Origin: Longimicrobiales bacterium
GTDB taxonomy: Bacteria > Gemmatimonadota > Gemmatimonadetes > Longimicrobiales > Gaopeijiaceae
DNA: 7,483 nt
Direction: 5' to 3'
NCBI GenBank assembly: GCA_022428035.1
Contig: JAKMDG010000537.1
Span: 1-7,483 of the forward strand
Every line of letters starts with the position of its first letter. The stretch's first letter is position 1. Below are positions 5,588 through 7,483 of this stretch, piece after piece. The translations under genes were made by a program, and so were the position numbers. The notes beneath the pieces were generated by a model. It was given only the letters and a program-made list of their open reading frames with translations, had not been told where the DNA came from and made no database searches.

Positions 5588-6028
5588 CTACCCTCTCGGG
5601 ATGATGGCCTCCACGCTCATCGTTGTGTACGATCGATCGAGTACCTCCACCGTCCCGTCTCGACAGTTACCACACCCCTGCTCCGCCACCACGTCACCGT
5701 CCACACTGATCCTGAGATAGCGAATCGGACGGCCGTCTTCTTCCGGGGTAGCAGTGAGGCGAAGCGCGGTGCGCTGGAGCGGTGTCATCGTGACATTGCG
5801 GCTCCATACCTGACGACCCTTCGCGGATGTCGCGCTCGGTCCCACCATGTAGGAAATGGAGCAGTGGTCACATGCGACCTCGAACCGCACGCGATACTGC
5901 CTCACGCCCTCGCGCTTCGAGGAGGCGACACCTGCGAACGGATCGGGCGGTCCCGGCCGGGGCGTACAGGCTGCCACCCCGATCACAAGTCCGAGCCCGA
6001 GTGCGATGCACCACCTCACGTCCCTCAC
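5588..6028 (-). CDS. Small lipoprotein with two CxxC motifs, possibly MmpS-like fold
   Basis: This 146-residue protein has a type II signal: MRDVRW, the hydrophobic CIALGLGLVIG, and lipobox VAAC with Cys21, followed by a Pro-rich linker (TPRPGPPDP). The mature domain (about 44-146) has alternating beta-strand-like stretches: QYRVRFEV, CDHCSISYMVG, VWSRNVTMTPLQRTALRLTA, PIRYLRISVDGDVVAEQ, and TTMSVEAIIPR. CDHC (53-56) and CGNC (119-122) could pair as disulfides or bind metal. The 'ISY...W...v...L.A...G..i..I.vDG.vv.e' arrangement recalls the MmpS family beta-sandwich, but the similarity is weak and from memory. GTG at 6028 is chosen because GGAG at 6036-6039 lies seven bases upstream and the signal begins there; the frame extends to 6214 without protein-like sequence. 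Stop is TAG. It lies 145 bases downstream of the porin gene, same strand, and converges on the LRR gene. Function unknown. Confidence 0.75.
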   Translation of the reverse strand: MRDVRWCIALGLGLVIGVAACTPRPGPPDPFAGVASSKREGVRQYRVRFEVACDHCSISYMVGPSATSAKGRQVWSRNVTMTPLQRTALRLTATPEEDGRPIRYLRISVDGDVVAEQGCGNCRDGTVEVLDRSYTTMSVEAIIPRG

Positions 6029-6035
6029 CGGAGCT

Positions 6036-6039
6036 CTCC
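6036..6039 (-). promoter_or_regulatory. Ribosome binding site fixing the start of the two-CxxC lipoprotein
   Basis: The minus strand reads GGAG, seven bases, then GTG at 6028. This supports a 146-residue lipoprotein over the 208-residue reading of the same frame, whose extra N-terminal residues would bury the signal peptide and overlap the end of the porin gene. Confidence 0.7.
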
Positions 6040-6173
6040 ACAGGTGTCCCTCCTGGTCACGTTCGCGAGCGTACAGCCTGACCTCGCCGACCGCTAGCGA
6101 CTGCACACGCGGCCAGAGGCCCGCACTCATGTGACGGCACCACCGCTCTCCCCGGACCGGCTCATTCAGGCCG

Positions 6174-7358
6174 CTAGAACTGGATGTCCCACTGCAGCCG
6201 CACCCGATCGTCATTCCGGATCGAGCCCGGGCCCTCCGCCAGGAACCGCGTGTATTCGGCCGTCAACTTGTTGTCGTGGCCACTGAAGAACCAGTTGACG
6301 GCGAAGGTCAACTCCCTCCAGTCGAGGTCCTGAATGGTCTCGTCGGGCCGGAACTCGGACCAGCGGATGCCGAGCTCGAGTGGATCCGGAATTTGTTCGA
6401 TGAGCTCTCCGGGGAAGTACCCGACCATCACGTAGTTTCCGGTGAGCTCAGTCTCTACCGTCGTGTCGTTGTCACGGACGTTCTTCCAATGGTACTCCTG
6501 AGCCCAGGAGAAGCCTTGCCAGAAGAAAGCGGTCTCGAACATGGCCTGTTGCACCCGGTAGTCACCGGTGCCGGAGTATCCTTCCAGCTGACCACAACCA
6601 CTGCCGGAGAACCTGGTGCACGGACTGTTGTTCGTCGTGCCGCCCACGGCGATCGACAGCGCCGGATCCTCACTGCGCGCCAGATCTCCGCCACGGAATG
6701 CGACAGCTCTCCCCAGGGGATTCCACTGGAGACGGCCCATGTACATCAGGTCGGTGTCGTCGTTTCGTGTGACGCCGCGGCCGAGGCCCGTGAACGCAGA
6801 GACCCAGTAGTTCAGGTCGCGGGCCGTGCCCTCAGCGAGCCGTCCGTACACGGACAGGCCCTGCTGCCGGTCGATCGTGAACGGTCGGTTGATGATCGAT
6901 CGATCGACGGTCAGCTGTCGACCTGACGAGACCACACGTTCGCGCGTGTAGTTCGCCTTCCATTGGCCGACCTTGAAGTTGAACTGAGGCGATGGCTGAA
7001 CCTTCACTTCGTAGTTCAGCAGGCTCGCGCTTCCGACGTCAAACTCCATGTAGTACGCGAGCCAGGGCTTGAATCCTCGCCCATCGACCTTGAAGCGCGC
7101 ACGGCGGATGTGCGACTGCGTCGTCGAGACGTCGAAGTCCCCGAGGTCGTTGGGATCCGGATCGTAGGGGCTCGAAATACGGAACTGGAGACGAAACTGG
7201 AACGAGGTGCGCCAGATTCCATCGGCACTCTCGATGAACATGCCCCTGGAACTGCGGCCAGTAGTGGGGGCATCAGGTTGCTGCTGGCGCGCGGCCAGGG
7301 AGGATGGCGCAATGCTGAGCACGGCGAGGGCGATTGTAACCCTGAGGCTGGGCTTCAC
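6174..7358 (-). CDS. Outer-membrane porin of the phosphate-selective O/P type
   Basis: This 394-residue protein is a predicted trimer-type beta-barrel channel in the outer membrane. Residues 1-23 are a signal peptide (MKPSLR, then VTIALAVLSIAPSSLAA). The barrel shows amphipathic alternating strands and family-typical stretches: IWRTSFQFRLQFR (48-60), HIRRARFKVDGRGFKPWLAY (83-102), EFDVGSA (105-111), FNFKVGQWKANYTRERVVSS (126-145), RSIINRPFTIDRQQGLSVYG (153-172) and LTFAVNWFFSGHDNKLTAEY (350-369). It ends in WDIQF, the C-terminal Phe signal read by the BAM complex. Cys247 and Cys255 could close a small extracellular loop. The family is named for anion/phosphate channels but many members have other or unknown substrates, so the substrate is not assigned. 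GTG at 7358 has AAAGG at 7366-7370, seven bases upstream. Stop is TAG. It is the first gene of a possible two-gene unit with the small lipoprotein. Confidence 0.88.
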   Translation of the reverse strand: MKPSLRVTIALAVLSIAPSSLAARQQQPDAPTTGRSSRGMFIESADGIWRTSFQFRLQFRISSPYDPDPNDLGDFDVSTTQSHIRRARFKVDGRGFKPWLAYYMEFDVGSASLLNYEVKVQPSPQFNFKVGQWKANYTRERVVSSGRQLTVDRSIINRPFTIDRQQGLSVYGRLAEGTARDLNYWVSAFTGLGRGVTRNDDTDLMYMGRLQWNPLGRAVAFRGGDLARSEDPALSIAVGGTTNNSPCTRFSGSGCGQLEGYSGTGDYRVQQAMFETAFFWQGFSWAQEYHWKNVRDNDTTVETELTGNYVMVGYFPGELIEQIPDPLELGIRWSEFRPDETIQDLDWRELTFAVNWFFSGHDNKLTAEYTRFLAEGPGSIRNDDRVRLQWDIQF

Positions 7359-7411
7359 GGCGGAACCTTTCAGAATGGGGGCAATGCGTGTGACCGACCC
7401 GATATGATGAT

Positions 7412-7458
7412 GTTACAAAGGTACAGTTGCGTGACTGTTCGGTAACGGCAGTGTCACG
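7412..7458 (-). promoter_or_regulatory. Overlapping inverted repeats upstream of the porin gene
   Basis: Two dyads are nested: GTTAC (7412-7416) with GTAAC (7442-7446), and inside it ACAGT (7423-7427) with ACTGT (7434-7438) around a 6-base centre. A third overlaps them: CGTGAC (7430-7435) with GTCACG (7453-7458). They lie 54-100 bases ahead of the GTG start, where a promoter and operator would be expected. No clear sigma-70 -35/-10 pair is visible. The 11-base spacing of the inner arms (7423 to 7434) would suit a dimeric regulator. Regulator unknown. Confidence 0.35.
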
Positions 7459-7483
7459 ACTTCCAGGGGGCAGACCACTCCCC

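Noticed and set aside
6029..6214. N-terminal extension of the small lipoprotein to 6214
   Set aside because: It overlaps the porin stop, encodes no protein-like sequence, and would bury the lipobox; GTG 6028 has a good GGAG.
7416..7423. TACCTTTG on the minus strand, matching the Bacteroidota -7 box TAnnTTTG
   Set aside because: No TTTG -33 box lies 19-21 bases upstream, and the rest of the window does not point to Bacteroidota.
7372..7483. Pho box ahead of the phosphate-selective-type porin
   Set aside because: CTGT and TGTCA-like elements occur, but not as direct repeats with the 11-base period of PhoB sites; the nearest pair is 8 bases apart.

Overview
The window is GC-rich bacterial chromosomal DNA coding for envelope proteins with signal peptides, lipoboxes and an outer-membrane beta-barrel, so the cell has an outer membrane. 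The best lineage guess is Gemmatimonadota or a close relative. That guess rests mainly on a broken gene whose N-terminus (MDRIKQLIHEIHRRSLWQVLG, then LPDW.P and IGLP..ATAFVQEG) matches a membrane-anchor module I associate with that phylum. It is from memory and not from a search.

Layout, left to right. Positions 1-265 (minus) are the start of phosphoenolpyruvate carboxylase, cut by the window edge. Upstream of it on the same strand are two L,D-transpeptidases of different architecture: a small YkuD_2-type enzyme (423-1172) and a large YcbB/LdtD-type enzyme with a peptidoglycan-binding domain (1322-2947). Positions 2948-3407 hold no convincing gene. Positions 3408-3877 (minus) are a broken membrane-anchor/TPR-like gene, frameshifted by an extra unit in a 13-bp degenerate tandem repeat. 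Positions 3878-4347 are non-coding and carry three copies of an 8-mer. Positions 4348-5490 (plus) encode an Ig-like plus leucine-rich-repeat protein whose lipoprotein signal is preceded by ATG-TAG, an apparent nonsense codon. Converging on it are a small lipoprotein with two CxxC motifs (5588-6028, minus) and, upstream of that, a phosphate-selective-porin-like outer-membrane protein (6174-7358, minus). The last 125 bases are the porin's upstream region and carry overlapping inverted repeats.

Functionally, the two transpeptidases fit 3-3 cross-linking or anchoring in peptidoglycan. The porin and the small lipoprotein are a possible transcription unit of outer-membrane components. PEP carboxylase is central carbon metabolism and probably only a neighbour. 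I see no mobile element, CRISPR array, tRNA, rRNA, defence system or biosynthetic cluster. The points most worth checking are the two reading-frame lesions at 3721-3733 and 4351-4353, which lie in adjacent divergent genes.
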